64,000 bases of DNA, from assembly GCF_029407905.1 (NCBI RefSeq), contig NC_073637.1, positions 49,724,501-49,788,500 of the forward strand, in the 5' to 3' direction. The position numbers and the translations under genes are program-made. Below, piece after piece: positions 1 to 9,994 of this stretch. This DNA is from Bubalus kerabau (taxonomy: Eukaryota; Chordata; Mammalia; Artiodactyla; Bovidae). The number at the start of each line of letters is the position of its first letter. Position 1 is the stretch's first letter. The notes beneath the pieces are model-generated. The model worked only from the letters and a program-made list of their open reading frames with translations, did not search any database and was not told the DNA's origin.

Positions 1-185
1 AAGGAAACTGGTCACAGAAATTGGAAAAAGCGAGGAAATATGTTGCCTTCAGAACCCCTAAGATGGAACCACTCCTGCCAACACCTTAACTTAAGCCCAA
101 TGAAAGTGATTTCAGATGTCTGACCTCCAAAACTGTAAGATATCATCCATGTGATCATGTTACAGCAGCAATAGAAAACAAATAT
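1..185 (+). repeat. 3' end of an ancient LTR (MLT1/MaLR-like)
   Basis: The text resembles the 3' end of mammalian MLT-type LTRs: a phrase equivalent to 'acctccaaaactgtaaga' near 124 and a terminal 'acagcagcaatagaaaac' near 162. The element starts outside the window. Family assignment is from memory of the consensus; another old LTR of the same group is possible. Confidence 0.5.
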
Positions 186-473
186 AGTGGTTGTCTCTGT
201 ACTTTCCTTTGATCAATATCTTACTTAAAAAAAAAAACAAATTAATTTTAGAGAAGGATTAAGTACAACTTGCTATAAGAGGTGATATTAATCATTATTT
301 TTACATTTTAACATAGCTTGGTTCCTGTTGTTTTCTAGGACTGTAGAATGTAATCAGATTGAAGTCTTATTTCAATATATATTTCAGGAGAATCTTCTCT
401 GCACTAACAGAATCCTGACCCCATCATCTCCTAGAAGAATTCCTGACTTCTGTTAATATCCAACAAGTGACTT
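186..473. other. No recognisable feature
   Basis: AT-rich sequence with a short A-run near 227-238. No open frame of note and no repeat that I recognise. Confidence 0.5.
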
Positions 474-490
474 AAAATGCATTCACAAGG

Positions 491-760
491 GGCTTCCCTG
501 GTGATCTAGTGTTTAAGACTCTGCCTGTCAATGAAGGGGACATGGGTTCAATCCCTGGTCCAGGAAGATCCCACATGCCACAAAGCAACTAAGTCCGTGC
601 CACAGCTACTAAGCCTGTGCTTTAGAAACCATGCTTCACAACAAGAGAAGCCACCGCAACGAGAAGCCCTTGCACCATAACAAAGAGCAGCCCTGACTGG
701 TGATAAGTAGAGAAAGCCCAGGTGCAGCAATGAATATCCAGAGCAGTCAAAAAATAAATA
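491..760 (+). mobile_element. CHR-type SINE (tRNA-Glu derived)
   Basis: Starts with the tRNA-Glu-like head (ggcttccctggtgatctag), followed by the CHR body of repeated 'caactaagcc' and 'agaagccaccgcaacgagaag' phrases and an A-rich tail near 748-760. A 16-base direct repeat (474-489 and 986-1001, one mismatch) flanks this SINE together with the following Bov-tA. Confidence 0.85.
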
Positions 761-983
761 CATCTTTTAGCAGTGGCTCAGACGGTAAAGCATCTTGCTT
801 ACAATGCGGGAGACCTGGGTTCAATCCCTGGATCCGGAAGATCCCCTGGAGAAGGAAATGGCAACCCACTCCAGCACTCTTGCCTGGAAAATCCCATGGA
901 CAGAGGAGCGTGGTGGGCTACAGTTCACGGGGTCGAAAAGAATCGGACACGACTGAGCGACTTCCCTTTCACTTTCACTTTTT
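761..983 (+). mobile_element. Bov-tA SINE
   Basis: tRNA-Glu-like head (gtggctcagacggtaaagc) joined to a Bov-A unit ending in 'cggacacgactgagcgactt' and a short CTTTCACTTT tail. It sits in the A-tail of the preceding CHR SINE, inside that SINE's target-site duplication, so it is the later insertion. Confidence 0.88.
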
Positions 984-1001
984 AAAAAATGCACTCACAA
1001 G

Positions 1002-1384
1002 ACTGACACCTGATAAAACCCAAAAGGCCCACTGACATATTCAAATCACAAAGCACATCAAAGGCAAACTCATAATGCCATATGGAATTCTCCACTCTCC
1101 TCTCAGTGACTCTGGGTTCACATATAGGACCACCACCATCACCACCAATGTGGCATGACTGCTACATGCCTGGAAGCATCTAGTATAATTGACCAAAGAC
1201 ATATCAATACATTTTTAGAGAGTGATATAATTAACAGCACCGTGCAAAGTCATTAGAGCTTAAAATTGATCAAGGGTTCATCATATAACTTATGATTTTG
1301 TTATCATTCACATTTTGCTCCATTAGGTTTTTGTTCCAACTCTGTGTATCATAATACACACACAATTTTCAAAAATCACACATC
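1002..1384. other. No recognisable feature
   Basis: Apparently unique AT-rich sequence with a short CAC-repeat stretch near 1130-1147. No gene signal seen. Confidence 0.4.
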
Positions 1385-1720
1385 GCAAAATTTTGAGTGA
1401 GGAAGAATTTTTCAGTGAATTTCATGCAGACACTTTCTGATTGTCTGAGTGACATATACTAGTGTCTCAGAAGATGATAGTTCTTCAGAATATAGTTCTG
1501 ATTCAGATGAAGTGAATATGAGACCAACAAAAAAACCTTAGTGATTGATTCTGGTATGGAAAGTGAAAATTAAACTCATGCTGTTGGAGAGTGCTCCTCT
1601 GCTTCTAGAGATGAGTGGATTGAAGACAACGTTTCACAAAAAATTGGAAGACTTTACAGGTGTGTCACGTGTAACTATTGAATATAATAACCTACAAAGT
1701 GTAAGTGAAATAACAATTAA
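1385..1720 (+). pseudogene. Possible piggyBac-type transposase relic
   Basis: With frameshifts allowed, the + strand encodes an acidic, serine-rich stretch (about 1400-1540). It is followed by a D-E-W segment near 1608-1616 and then by a segment reading DFTGVSRVTIEYNN...QSVSEIT (about 1650-1715). Acidic N-termini followed by W, F-x-G-x-x-G and 'p-x-S-V' are typical of piggyBac-family transposase N-termini. The frame is broken several times and only the N-terminal part remains. Assignment is tentative; it could be an unrelated retrocopy fragment. Confidence 0.35.
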
Positions 1721-1937
1721 TTTGGGGCCAACCAAAATTAAAATTGCCAGCCATCAGCATTAATTTCTGCAAAAATACCCCAGTCAATAATAAGTTAAAG
1801 GTCTTGAAACTCTGCACACGGCTCTTGAAACCAACTGAAGAGTCCTGGTCTAACATTCTCAACCTCAGGCCAGGATCACTTGCCCCTCTTTTGAACCCTC
1901 ATAGTCTTCTGTGCATATGTTCTGTTGTACTTAATCT

Positions 1938-2203
1938 GCTGCTAAGTCACTTCAGTCATGTCCAACTCTGTGCGACCCCATGGACATCAGCCCACCAGGC
2001 TCCCCCGTCCCTGGGATTCTCCAGGGAAGAACACTGGAGTGGGTTGCCATTTCCTTCTCCAGTGCATGTAAGTGAAAAGTGAAAGTGAAGTCGCTCAGTC
2101 GTGTGCGACTCTCAGCAGCCCCGTGGACTGCAGCCCACCAGGCTCCTCCTTCCATGGGATTTTCCAGGCAAGAGTACTGGAATGGAGTGCCATTGCCTTC
2201 TCC
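1938..2203 (-). mobile_element. BOV-A2 SINE
   Basis: Antisense dimer of Bov-A units: begins with the inverted (CAG)n tail and includes the linker 'aagtgaaaagtgaaagtgaagt' near 2068-2092. A perfect 12-bp target-site duplication (tgtacttaatct) lies at 1926-1937 and 2204-2215. Confidence 0.93.
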
Positions 2204-2215
2204 TGTACTTAATCT

Positions 2216-2435
2216 ACCTTATCATAATTATCTGTTTATCCATCCACCTCCCCAGTTGGACTTTGATTTCCTCTAGGGTGTGGTCTATGTCTTACACTTT
2301 TTTGATTTCCCAACCTAAGTGCCTGGTGTAGATAGAGCATTGAATCAGCATTGAATAGCAAAGAGTCGGACACAACTGAAGCGATTTAGCAGCAGCAGCA
2401 ATAATGTCTATTGAATTAAATTAAATTAAATCCTA
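2216..2435 (+). repeat. L2 LINE 3' end with a small Bov-A insertion
   Basis: Resembles the L2 3' end ('tctagggtgtggtctatgtc ... agtgcctggtgtagatagagc ... aatgtctattgaatt'). At 2357-2400 a 3'-terminal scrap of BOV-A2 ('gagtcggacacaactgaagc' plus CAG repeats) interrupts it, preceded by a doubled 'cagcattgaat'. It ends in an (AAATT)n run at 2413-2430. Confidence 0.55.
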
Positions 2436-2889
2436 GCCTTAACAACTGAGGCTCTGAACTCTTACCCAAGATGATAAGAATTCAATTTTCTTGATTCTAT
2501 TAACATAGAATAGAAAGAACTTGCTAAAGTGGAACTACATGATATCCTGACCAACTCTCCTCCAGGCCTTGGATAAACATGAGATGCCTTCTAGAGGAAA
2601 CCTGACAGTCTGTCTAAGGTGAGTTTAGATTTCAAAGGGTAAAATCCAGACCGTGCCCTGGATGTCCAAATGAACTCATGATGAATGAGAGCTCCATCAA
2701 GTCCCTTAGTCTGTCTTTTCCAGGACTGATTCAAGCCAGGCCAATACTGGTTATGCATGACAACTTCCTCCTCAAGATGCTTTGCAGAATTTGGGTACCA
2801 AAAAACATCCCAAATTCTTAGTCCCTTAGCATCTTCTCCAGAGGAAACTAAAGTAGCCGGCTAGAGTTCCTTCAGCATGCCGTAGTATA
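2436..2889. other. No recognisable feature
   Basis: Apparently unique sequence with no sizeable open frame and no recognised repeat. Confidence 0.4.
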
Positions 2890-3250
2890 TAAGCATTTTG
2901 GCTTTGGGATAATACTGATTTGGGTTTAAATCCCAGCTATAACTTTCAGTACCCAAGAGACATGGGTCATTTTATTTATCTGAACTTTGATTCCTTCATT
3001 TAGAAAATGATGATAAAATACCTATCCACAGAGATTGTTGTGTATTTACATAAATTGTGTCAGTTCAGTTCAGTCGATCAGTAGTGTCTGACTCTTTGTG
3101 ATCCCATGGACTGCAGCACGCCAGGCTTCCCTGTCCATCACCAACTCCCGGAGCCTACTCAAACTCATGTTCATCCCGTCGGTGATGCCATCCAACCATC
3201 TCAGGAATTCCTGCACATAGCAAGTACTCAAGAAGTAATAGTTGCTATTG
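2890..3250 (+). repeat. MIR SINE, interrupted by a BovB fragment
   Basis: MIR core features in order: 'ttggctttgggataatactg', 'gggtttaaatcccagctat', a polypyrimidine stretch, 'aaaatgatgataaaatacct', and after the interruption at 3062-3203 the MIR tail 'gcacatagcaagtactcaag'. Confidence 0.65.
3062..3203 (-). mobile_element. BovB LINE 3' tip
   Basis: Antisense BovB 3' terminus: (GTTCA)n start, 'gcacgccaggcttccctgtc', 'caccaactcccggagc', 'gatgccatccaaccatct'. It is heavily 5'-truncated (about 140 bp) and inserted in a MIR. Confidence 0.88.
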
Positions 3251-3359
3251 TCATGAATAATGACTATTATCCCACACAAGAGGCTCGAGAGAAAGGTCTG
3301 ATCCAACATATACCCAACGGCCCCTAATTTTTATGAAGGGTACATAGAGGTTTATTACT

Positions 3360-3770
3360 TCTTCTACATTTTTTTTTCTTATTTTTCTTACATTGAAGTA
3401 CAGTTAATTTACAATGTTGTGTTAGTTTCTGGTGTACACCAAAGCAATTCAGATATATATAAATATGCATAAGTATATCTATATATGCTTTTTCATGTTT
3501 TTCCATTATAGTATATTATAGGATATTGAATATAGTTCCCTGTGCTATACAGTATGACCTTGCTTTTATCTATTTTTAACTTTATTTTATATTGAAGATT
3601 AAAGTATAGCCAATTAACAATGCTGTGATAGTTTCAAGTGCACAGCAAAGCAACTCAGCCACACAAACACATGTATCCATTCTTCCCCAATTCCCCTTCC
3701 ATCTAGGCTGCCACATAACATTCAGCAGAGTTCCCTGTGCTATACAGTAGGTCACTGTTGGTTATCCATT
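3360..3770 (-). repeat. Two adjacent L1 3' UTR fragments
   Basis: Two antisense L1 3' ends in tandem (about 3365-3570 and 3571-3770). Each has the inverted 'acaatgttgtgttagtttc'-like phrase, then 'gcaaagcaactcag', then 'agttccctgtgctatacagt'. They are separate insertions or a local duplication, as the two copies differ. Confidence 0.75.
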
Positions 3771-3866
3771 TTGAATTCTCCAGAGGATCTTTCCGACCCA
3801 GGGATCGAACCCAAGTCTCCTGCACTGCAGGTGAATTCTTTACTGTCTGAACCACCGGGAAGCCCC
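3771..3866 (-). mobile_element. Bov-tA SINE, head fragment
   Basis: Antisense tRNA-Glu-related half: 'cagggatcgaacccaagtct', 'tgcactgcaggtgaattctt' and the terminal 'accaccgggaagcccc'. The Bov-A half is missing apart from a few bases. Confidence 0.8.
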
Positions 3867-4194
3867 TTGAATACAGAGAACTGCTCCCAAATTTGGAAGA
3901 CCCATCTCCCCAGGTATTTTTTTCTCCCACATAGCCCCATCTAGTGGTGAGACCTTAAGTAAAAATGATTTCATCTTGGTCCATAGAATGTCCACCATCA
4001 AAAAGAGAAGACTCATTCCTAATAGTCCAATAATCCTAATATTCACATTTGGATTCACCTTACGCATATCCACGCATTTCCTCCTCTTCTTTGGAAACTA
4101 AACCATGATTGACCTCTTTCCTCTAGATATTCCTTTCCAAAGTTTACTAACATTTTAGGAATAACGTCTCAAAAACACTACACTTGAGAAACTT
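3867..4194. other. No recognisable feature
   Basis: Apparently unique sequence; no repeat family or gene recognised. Confidence 0.4.
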
Positions 4195-4600
4195 CTATTT
4201 CTCTACTCAGCCATAAAAAAGAATGAAATAATGCCATCTGTGGTCACATGGATGCAACGAGATTTTATCATGCGAACTGAAATAAGTTAGAAAGAAAAAA
4301 ACAAATAGCACATGATATCACCTATATGTGGAATCTAAAATATGACACAAATGAACCTATCTACAAGATAGCAACAGACTCACAGACATACAGAAGTAAC
4401 TTGTGGTTGTTGTGGGGAAGGTGAAAGGGAGAGGTTTGGACTGGGAGCTGGAGTTGGTAGACGCAAACTATTACATTTAGAATGAATAAACAACGTCCTA
4501 CTGTATAGCACAGGGAACTCTACCAATCTCCTGGGATAAACCATAATGGAAAAGAACACAAAAAGAATGTATGTATAAAAATAAAATTAGAAAAATTTTA
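4195..4600 (+). repeat. Old L1 3' end
   Basis: Sense L1 3' end: 'cagccataaaaaagaatgaa', 'gatatcacctatatgtggaa', 'cagactcacagacata', 'actgtatagcacagggaact' and 'ccataatggaaaagaa', closing in an A-rich tail. The family looks L1MA-like. Confidence 0.8.
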
Positions 4601-4679
4601 AGTAACTTATATTTCTAACCAAGATAAAATAACAGCAACTAGTACTCTTTCATCTGAAATAACTGAAAAACAGGACAAT

Positions 4680-5627
4680 ATATATGAAACAACTGCTTTC
4701 AAGTCATTGTACATTGGCAACAAAGGACTATGTTCCCTGAGAGCTGGAAGAAAAAATTTCCTATAACTGCCATGGCTTTCTGTCTGGAGACACTTTCTAG
4801 GCTCCAGGATATAAAAAAGGAACCTAGGAAGAACTCAGCAAACCTTCTGGAAGGAGGAGATGAATTAGGGAGTCCAGAGACTAGAATTCAGAGGACAGAG
4901 AACCAGAGATGAATGAGAAGCAGAGAACAAGCTTCAGAGATCGGCAGAAGACGTTCCTTGAGTCTTCAACTAACGATCAGCACGTGTATGTAAATAAACT
5001 ACCAAGGGCAGGAAAAGAACCATCTGAAAGCATTACAGGGAAGAACACTTGGAATTCAAACAGGGCTAAAATATAGTTCCTACCAGCCAGAACAGAGAAT
5101 ATAATAATTTACAGGGTACTGTGCTGATACTTAAAACAAATCTGTCTCAATAGTGGGACAGAATTCGCCTTAGACTAAATATTGCTCTGGTCTTACCTAA
5201 CAATGCTTAAAAAACATACTTAAAAGGATTAAATTTCTTCCAAGGAACTCAACTGTATTTTAAAAATACTTCTAGCAATACAAAAATATCTAGTCATTCA
5301 ACAAGATCTAACAGTCAGTATATGGAATCCAATTTAAAAAATTCTAAGCCTGCAAAGCAGCAGGAAATACAACCCATGACAAGAAGAAAAAGAAATCAAT
5401 GGAAACAGGCCCCAAAGGACACAGATATAGAATTAGTAGAGAGGGGCATTAAAACAGTTAATAGAATATATCCTATTATTTTAAGAGCTAGAGGGAAGAT
5501 GAAGCACGTTTAGTAGAGATAGGGAAAAGAATTTTAAAGAACCCAATCAAACATCTAGAAGTGTAAACTATAATGTCTGAAATGAAAAATCAGACAAGCA
5601 ACTGAATGGGATTCAGGAAGTAAATTA
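4680..5627 (+). repeat. Old L1, 5' region/ORF1 start
   Basis: The clearest part is 5270-5620. It matches the pattern of old L1M elements just before and in ORF1: 'atggaatccaatttaaaaaa', 'cagcaggaaatacaacccat', 'ggcattaaaacagttaatag' and 'aatgtctgaaatgaaaaatc'. The part before 5270 is less certain. Confidence 0.5.
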
Positions 5628-5758
5628 GGGAATTCTCTGGTGGTCCGGTGGTTAGGACTCTATGCTTCCACCACAGGGGGCACTGGTTCTATCCCTGGTT
5701 GGGAAACTAAGATCCCATAAGATCCCCCATGTTGTGTGGTGTGGCCAAAAAAAAAAAA
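5628..5758 (+). mobile_element. Short CHR-type SINE
   Basis: 'gggaattctctggtggtccg' head, 'ggttaggactctatgcttcc', 'ggttgggaaactaagatccc' and a pure A-tail at 5747-5757. This is the short, old CHR variant, about 130 bp. Confidence 0.75.
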
Positions 5759-6147
5759 GGCATTAAGTAGAGATAAACAGAAAAGAAGACAGAAGATCAC
5801 ATACTGAAAACAAGGCAAAGCCAGGAGAATATAGATCAAAATATTTTAACTCTCAGAAAACAATGTGACTTGAAGAGAATTAGGAGACAAGCCACAAATT
5901 CGGAGAAAATCTTCCCAAAAATCATATCTAACAACAGACTAAATATTACAGTAAATATACAAAGAACTCTTAAAAATCAATGGTAAGAAAATAAGCAACC
6001 CAATTTAAAAATGGGCCAAAGATCTTGACAAACATCTCACTGAAGAAGATAAACAGATGGCAAATAAGCATATGAAATGATGCTTATCATCATATAGCAT
6101 CAAGGAGACACAGATTAAAACAACAGGGAGGTACCACTATACACCTA
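5759..6147 (+). repeat. Old L1, ORF2 C-terminal region
   Basis: Degenerate L1 ORF2 end: 'acccaatttaaaaatgggcc' near 5999, 'agatggcaaataagcatatg' near 6055, and 'ggtaccactatacacc' near 6130. A BovB insertion at 6148 interrupts it. Confidence 0.7.
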
Positions 6148-6745
6148 TTCAGTTCAGTTGCTCAGTCGTGTCCAACTCTTTATGACCCCATGAACCACAG
6201 CACGCCAGGCCTCCCTGTCCATCACCAACTCCCGGAGTCCACCCAAACCCATGTCCATTGAGTCGATCATGGCATCCAACCATCTCATCCTCTGTTGTCC
6301 CCTTCTCCTCCTGCCCTCAATCTCTCCCAGCATCAGGGTCTTTTCCAATGAGTCAACTCTTCACATGAGGTGGCCAAAGTACTGGAGTTTCAGCTTCAAC
6401 ATCAGTCCTTCCAATGAACACCCAGGTCTGATCTGCTTTAGGATGGACTGGTTGGATCTCCTTGCAGTCCAGGGGACTCTCAAGAGTCTTCTCCAACACC
6501 ACAGTTCAAAAGTATCAATTCTTTGGTGCTCAGCTTTCTTCACAGTCCAACTCTCACATCCATACATGACCACTGGAAAAACCATAGCCTTGACTAGATG
6601 GACCTTTGTTGACAAAGTAATGTCTCTGCTTTTGAATATGCTGTCTAGGTTGGTCATAACTTTCCTTCCAAGGAGTAAGGAAATTTTAATTTCATGTCTG
6701 CAATCACCATCTGCAGTGATTTTGGAGCCCCAAAAAATAAAGTCA
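6148..6745 (-). mobile_element. BovB LINE 3' part
   Basis: Antisense BovB of about 600 bp, from the GTTCAG-like 3' end to the 'gatgactgcag...ttggagccccaaaa' region. On the minus strand it encodes the C-terminal part of the BovB protein: YGCESWTVKKAEHQRID, WCWRRLLRVPWTARR, then KLQYFGHLM. The reading frame is interrupted. The insertion splits an older L1. Confidence 0.92.
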
Positions 6746-6767
6746 GTGCTAAAAATAAGCAAAGTGG

Positions 6768-6988
6768 GACTTCCCTGATGGTCCAGTGGCTAAAACTCTG
6801 TGGTCCCAATGCAGGGGGCCCGGGCTGGATCCCTCGTTAGGGAAATAGAGCTCACATGTCTCAACTACAAGTTCACATGCCACAGCTAGAGATGCCCTGC
6901 ATGCCAGAGCAAAGACCAAAGATCCTGTGTGCCCCAACCAAGACCTGCTGCAGCCAAATAAATAAATATTTTTAAAAATAAATAAACT
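6768..6988 (+). mobile_element. CHR-type SINE
   Basis: Head 'gggacttccctgatggtcca', internal 'cgggctggatccctcgttag' and 'gatgccctgcatgccagagc', and an (AAAT)n tail at 6955-6988. Confidence 0.8.
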
Positions 6989-7214
6989 ATTAAGCTAGGA
7001 AAAGACATGGAGGAACCTTAAGTGCCTATTTCTAAGTGAAAGAAGCCAATCTGGAAAAGCTACATCCTGGATGATAGCAACTATTTGATATTCTGGAAAA
7101 GGCAAAACTATGGAGACAATAAAAAGATCAGTGGTTGCAGTGGGTACAGGGAGATGAATAGGCAGAGCACAGAGGACTTTTAGGGCAGTGAAAATACTGT
7201 ATATGATAGTTTAG
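6989..7214 (+). repeat. Old L1 3' UTR
   Basis: Sense L1M-type 3' UTR: 'caaaactatggagacaataa', 'aaagatcagtggttgcagtg', 'gatgaataggcagagcacag' and 'acttttagggcagtgaaaat'. Probably the continuation of the old L1 interrupted at 6148. Confidence 0.75.
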
Positions 7215-7262
7215 GCATACCTAGTTTTATTGCACTTCACTTCATAGCGCTTCACACATATT
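7215..7262 (+). repeat. Tigger1 terminal fragment
   Basis: 'aggcatacctagttttattg' followed by 'gcgcttcaca' is the Tigger1 terminal inverted repeat region. Only about 48 bp remain; the same terminus begins the large Tigger1 at 8598. Confidence 0.65.
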
Positions 7263-7351
7263 ATTTCTGGATGTGTCTGGAGAGTATTTTCAGAAAAGAT
7301 TAGCATTTTAGCCAGTAGACTGAGTAAAGAAGATGTCACCAATGGCAATGT

Positions 7352-7625
7352 TGTTGCTGTTCAGTCACTGAGTCGTGTCCAGCTCTTTGCAACCCCAAGA
7401 ATGGCAGCATGCCAGGCTTCCCTGTCCTTCACTATCTCCCGGAGTTTGCTCAGACTCATGTCGATTGAATTTGTGATGCCATCCATCCAGCTCATCCTCT
7501 GTCACCCCCTTCTCCTCTTGCCTTAATCTTTCCCAGCATCAGAGTCTTTTCTAATGAGTTGGCTCTTTGCATCAGGTGGCCAAAGTACTGGAGCTTCAGC
7601 TTCAGCATCAGCCATTCCAATGAAA
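7352..7625 (-). mobile_element. BovB LINE 3' tip
   Basis: Antisense BovB 3' end: 'gctgttcagtcactgagtcg', 'gcatgccaggcttccctgtc', 'tttcccagcatcagagtctt', and 'ggtggccaaagtactggagc'. Truncated at about 275 bp. Confidence 0.9.
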
Positions 7626-7654
7626 TCTTTCCAATGATGCCTTTCCATGGGGAT

Positions 7655-7853
7655 GTGTGTGTGCTAATCAGTCATGTCCAACTCTTTGTGACCCCATGGA
7701 CTGTAGCCCACCAGGCTCCTCTGTCCATGGAATTCTCCAGGCAAGAATACTGGAGTGGGTTGCCATTCCCTTCTGAGGATCTTCCCAACCCAGGGATCGA
7801 GCCTGGGTCTCCTGCATTGCAGGTAGATTCTTCACCATCTGAGCCACCAGGGG
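7655..7853 (-). mobile_element. Bov-tA SINE
   Basis: Antisense Bov-A unit ('gactgtagcccaccaggctc', 'gaatactggagtgggttgcc') followed by the inverted tRNA-Glu head ('cagggatcgagcctgggtct', 'atctgagccaccaggg'). Confidence 0.9.
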
Positions 7854-8179
7854 ATGGGCATCACCTAATTCCTTCAGGGCCCAAATAGAACAAAAATGTG
7901 AAGGAAGGGTGAATTCCCTTTCTTCTTGAACTGAAATATCTATCTTCTCTTGCCCTCAGACATTGAAGCCTTTAGACTCTAAGACTTCAACCAGCAGCCT
8001 CCAGGTTCTTAGGCTTTTGGACAAGACTGAACTATACCACCAGCTTTCCTGGTTCCCCAGCTCACAGAGGCAGATTGTGGGACTTTTTGCATCCATAACT
8101 ATAGTCAATTCCTTTAATAAATCTCTTCTTATATGTATTTTATTGGTTCTGTTTCTCTAGAGAACCCAGACTAGTATAT

Positions 8180-8597
8180 TATGGATATAGAAGACTTGAA
8201 CAAGACTATCAACCAACTTGACCCAACTGATATTTATAGAGCTCGTGACCTAATAACAGCTGAAAACATCTTTTCAAATGCTCATGGAGTATTTACAGAA
8301 ACAGATCACATTCTGTTCCATATAACAAGTCTCAATAAATTTAAAAACTTTCAAAATACACAAAGTATGCTCTCTAAATACAACAGAATTAAATTAGAAA
8401 TCCATTAAAAATGATATCAAGAAAATCTCCAAATATTTAGAAACGAAAAAATTTGGAAAGCAAACAATATATTCTAACCCAACCAAGTGGGAAATTACAA
8501 AGTGCTTTGAGATAACAGAAAATGAAAAACACCATGTCAAAATTTATGGCATACAATCAAAAAAGAACTTAGAAATATATAGCATTAAACATCTATG
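8180..8597 (+). repeat. Old L1 ORF2 fragment (endonuclease end)
   Basis: Encodes DLNKTINQLDPTDIYRARDL and then degraded sequence equivalent to the L1 endonuclease C-terminus (AHGVFTETDHILFH) and the linker after it. No open frame continues beyond about 8408. It ends where Tigger1 begins. Confidence 0.75.
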
Positions 8598-9531
8598 CAG
8601 GCATATCTTATTTTATTGCACTTCACTTTTTGTGCTTCACAGATGTGTTTTTTTTTTTTTTAACCAACTGAAGCTTTCTGGCAGCCTTGTGTTGAAGTCT
8701 ATTGGCACCAATTTTTCCTAAAGAATTTTCTCACTTGTCTCTGTGTCATGTTTTGGTAAGTCTTGAAATATTTCAAGCTTTTTCATTATATTTGTTATGG
8801 TGATCTTCAATATTACTATTGTAATTGCTTTGGAGTGCCACAAACCACCCCATATAAGACCACAAATTTAATGGATAAATGTGCAAGTTCTGACTCTTCC
8901 ACCCACCAGTCGGTCAATCCTGTTTTTCTCCCTCTCCTCAGGTTTCCCTATTCCAGAAGAAATAACAATATTGAAATTAGCTAATTAAAAACCCTACAAT
9001 ACCCTCTGAGTGTTCACGGAAAAGAAGAGTCACATGTCTCTTACTTTAAATCAAAACCTAGAAATGATAATGCTTAGTGAGGAAGGCAAGTCAAAAGCTG
9101 AGACAGGCCAAAAGCTAGGTCTTCTGCACAGTGAGCCCAGTTATAAAGTTATGAACACAAAAGGAAAAGTTCTTGAAGAGGATTAAAAGTGCTACTCCAG
9201 TGAACACACCAACTGTAAGAAAGTGAGACAGCCTTATTGCTGATAGGGAGAAAGTTTTAGTGGTCTGGAAAAATCAAATCAGCCACAACATTCCCTTTAA
9301 CCAAAGCCTAATCCAGAGCAAAGCCCTGACTTTCTTCACATCTATGAAGGCTCAGCATGCTGAGGAAGCTGCAGAAGAAAAGTTTGAAGCTAACAGAGGT
9401 TCATAAGGAAAGAAGTCATTTCCATAACATAAAGTGCAAGGTGAGGAAACAAGTGCTTATATAGAAGCTGCAACAGGGTATTCAGAAGATCCAGTGGAGA
9501 TCATGAATGAAGGTGGTCACACTAGGCAGCA

Positions 9532-9750
9532 GGCTTCCCAGGTGGGGCCGTGGTGAACAATCTGTCTGCCGATGCAGGGGACATGGGTTCAATCTCTGGG
9601 TTGGGAAGATTCCCTGGAGTAGAAAATGGCAACCCACTCCAGTATTCTTGCCTGGGAAATCCACTGGACAGAGGAGACTGGTGGGCTACAGCCCAAGGAG
9701 TCACAGAGAGTCGGATGTGACTGAGTGACTGAGTATGAGCACAAGCATTA
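9532..9750 (+). mobile_element. Bov-tA SINE
   Basis: tRNA-Glu-like head 'ggcttcccaggtggggccgt', central 'gggttcaatctctgggttgg', and Bov-A unit ending 'gagtcggatgtgactgagtg'. Inserted in the Tigger1 transposase relic; imperfect 'tagGcaGca / tagAcaAca' repeats flank it. Confidence 0.88.
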
Positions 9751-9958
9751 GACAACAGATTTTAAACGTAGATAAAACAGCCTTACATTGGGGAAAAATG
9801 CCATCCAGGGGCTTCATACCTAAAGAAAAGTCAGTGTCTGGCTTCAAATGTCCACAGGATACGCTGACTCTCTACCTAGAGGCTACTGTAGCTAGTGACC
9901 TTAAGTTGAAGTCAATGCTCATTTACCATTCCAAAATGGCAAAATTCTTAGGGTCCTT

Positions 9959-9973
9959 AAGAATGATCTGTCT
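9959..9973 (+). repeat. Target-site duplication, left copy (L1-BT)
   Basis: 'aagaatgatctgtct', repeated exactly at 18318-18332. It is Tigger1 sequence and sets the L1 5' end at 9974. Confidence 0.95.
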
Positions 9974-9983
9974 GGGGAGGAGC

Positions 9984-9994
9984 CAAGATGGCGG
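9984..9994 (+). promoter_or_regulatory. YY1-type site at the L1 5' end
   Basis: 'caagatggcgg' starts 10 bases inside the element. In human L1 a YY1 site of the same core (CAAGATGGC) near the first 20 bases positions transcription initiation. Here the match is visible; function is inferred. Confidence 0.7.

Larger units (their letters stand above)
7263..8178 (+). repeat. Unassigned ancient interspersed repeat, copy 1
   Basis: Flanking pieces at 7263-7348 and 7854-8178 form one old repeat: 'ttctggatgtgtctggagag', 'gactgagtaaagaagatgtc', then 'caattcctttaataaatctc' and 'ttggttctgtttctctagag' at the end. A second copy lies at 29318-29755. I know this as a common mammalian repeat but cannot name the family with confidence. 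BovB and Bov-tA insertions occupy 7352-7853. Confidence 0.55.
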
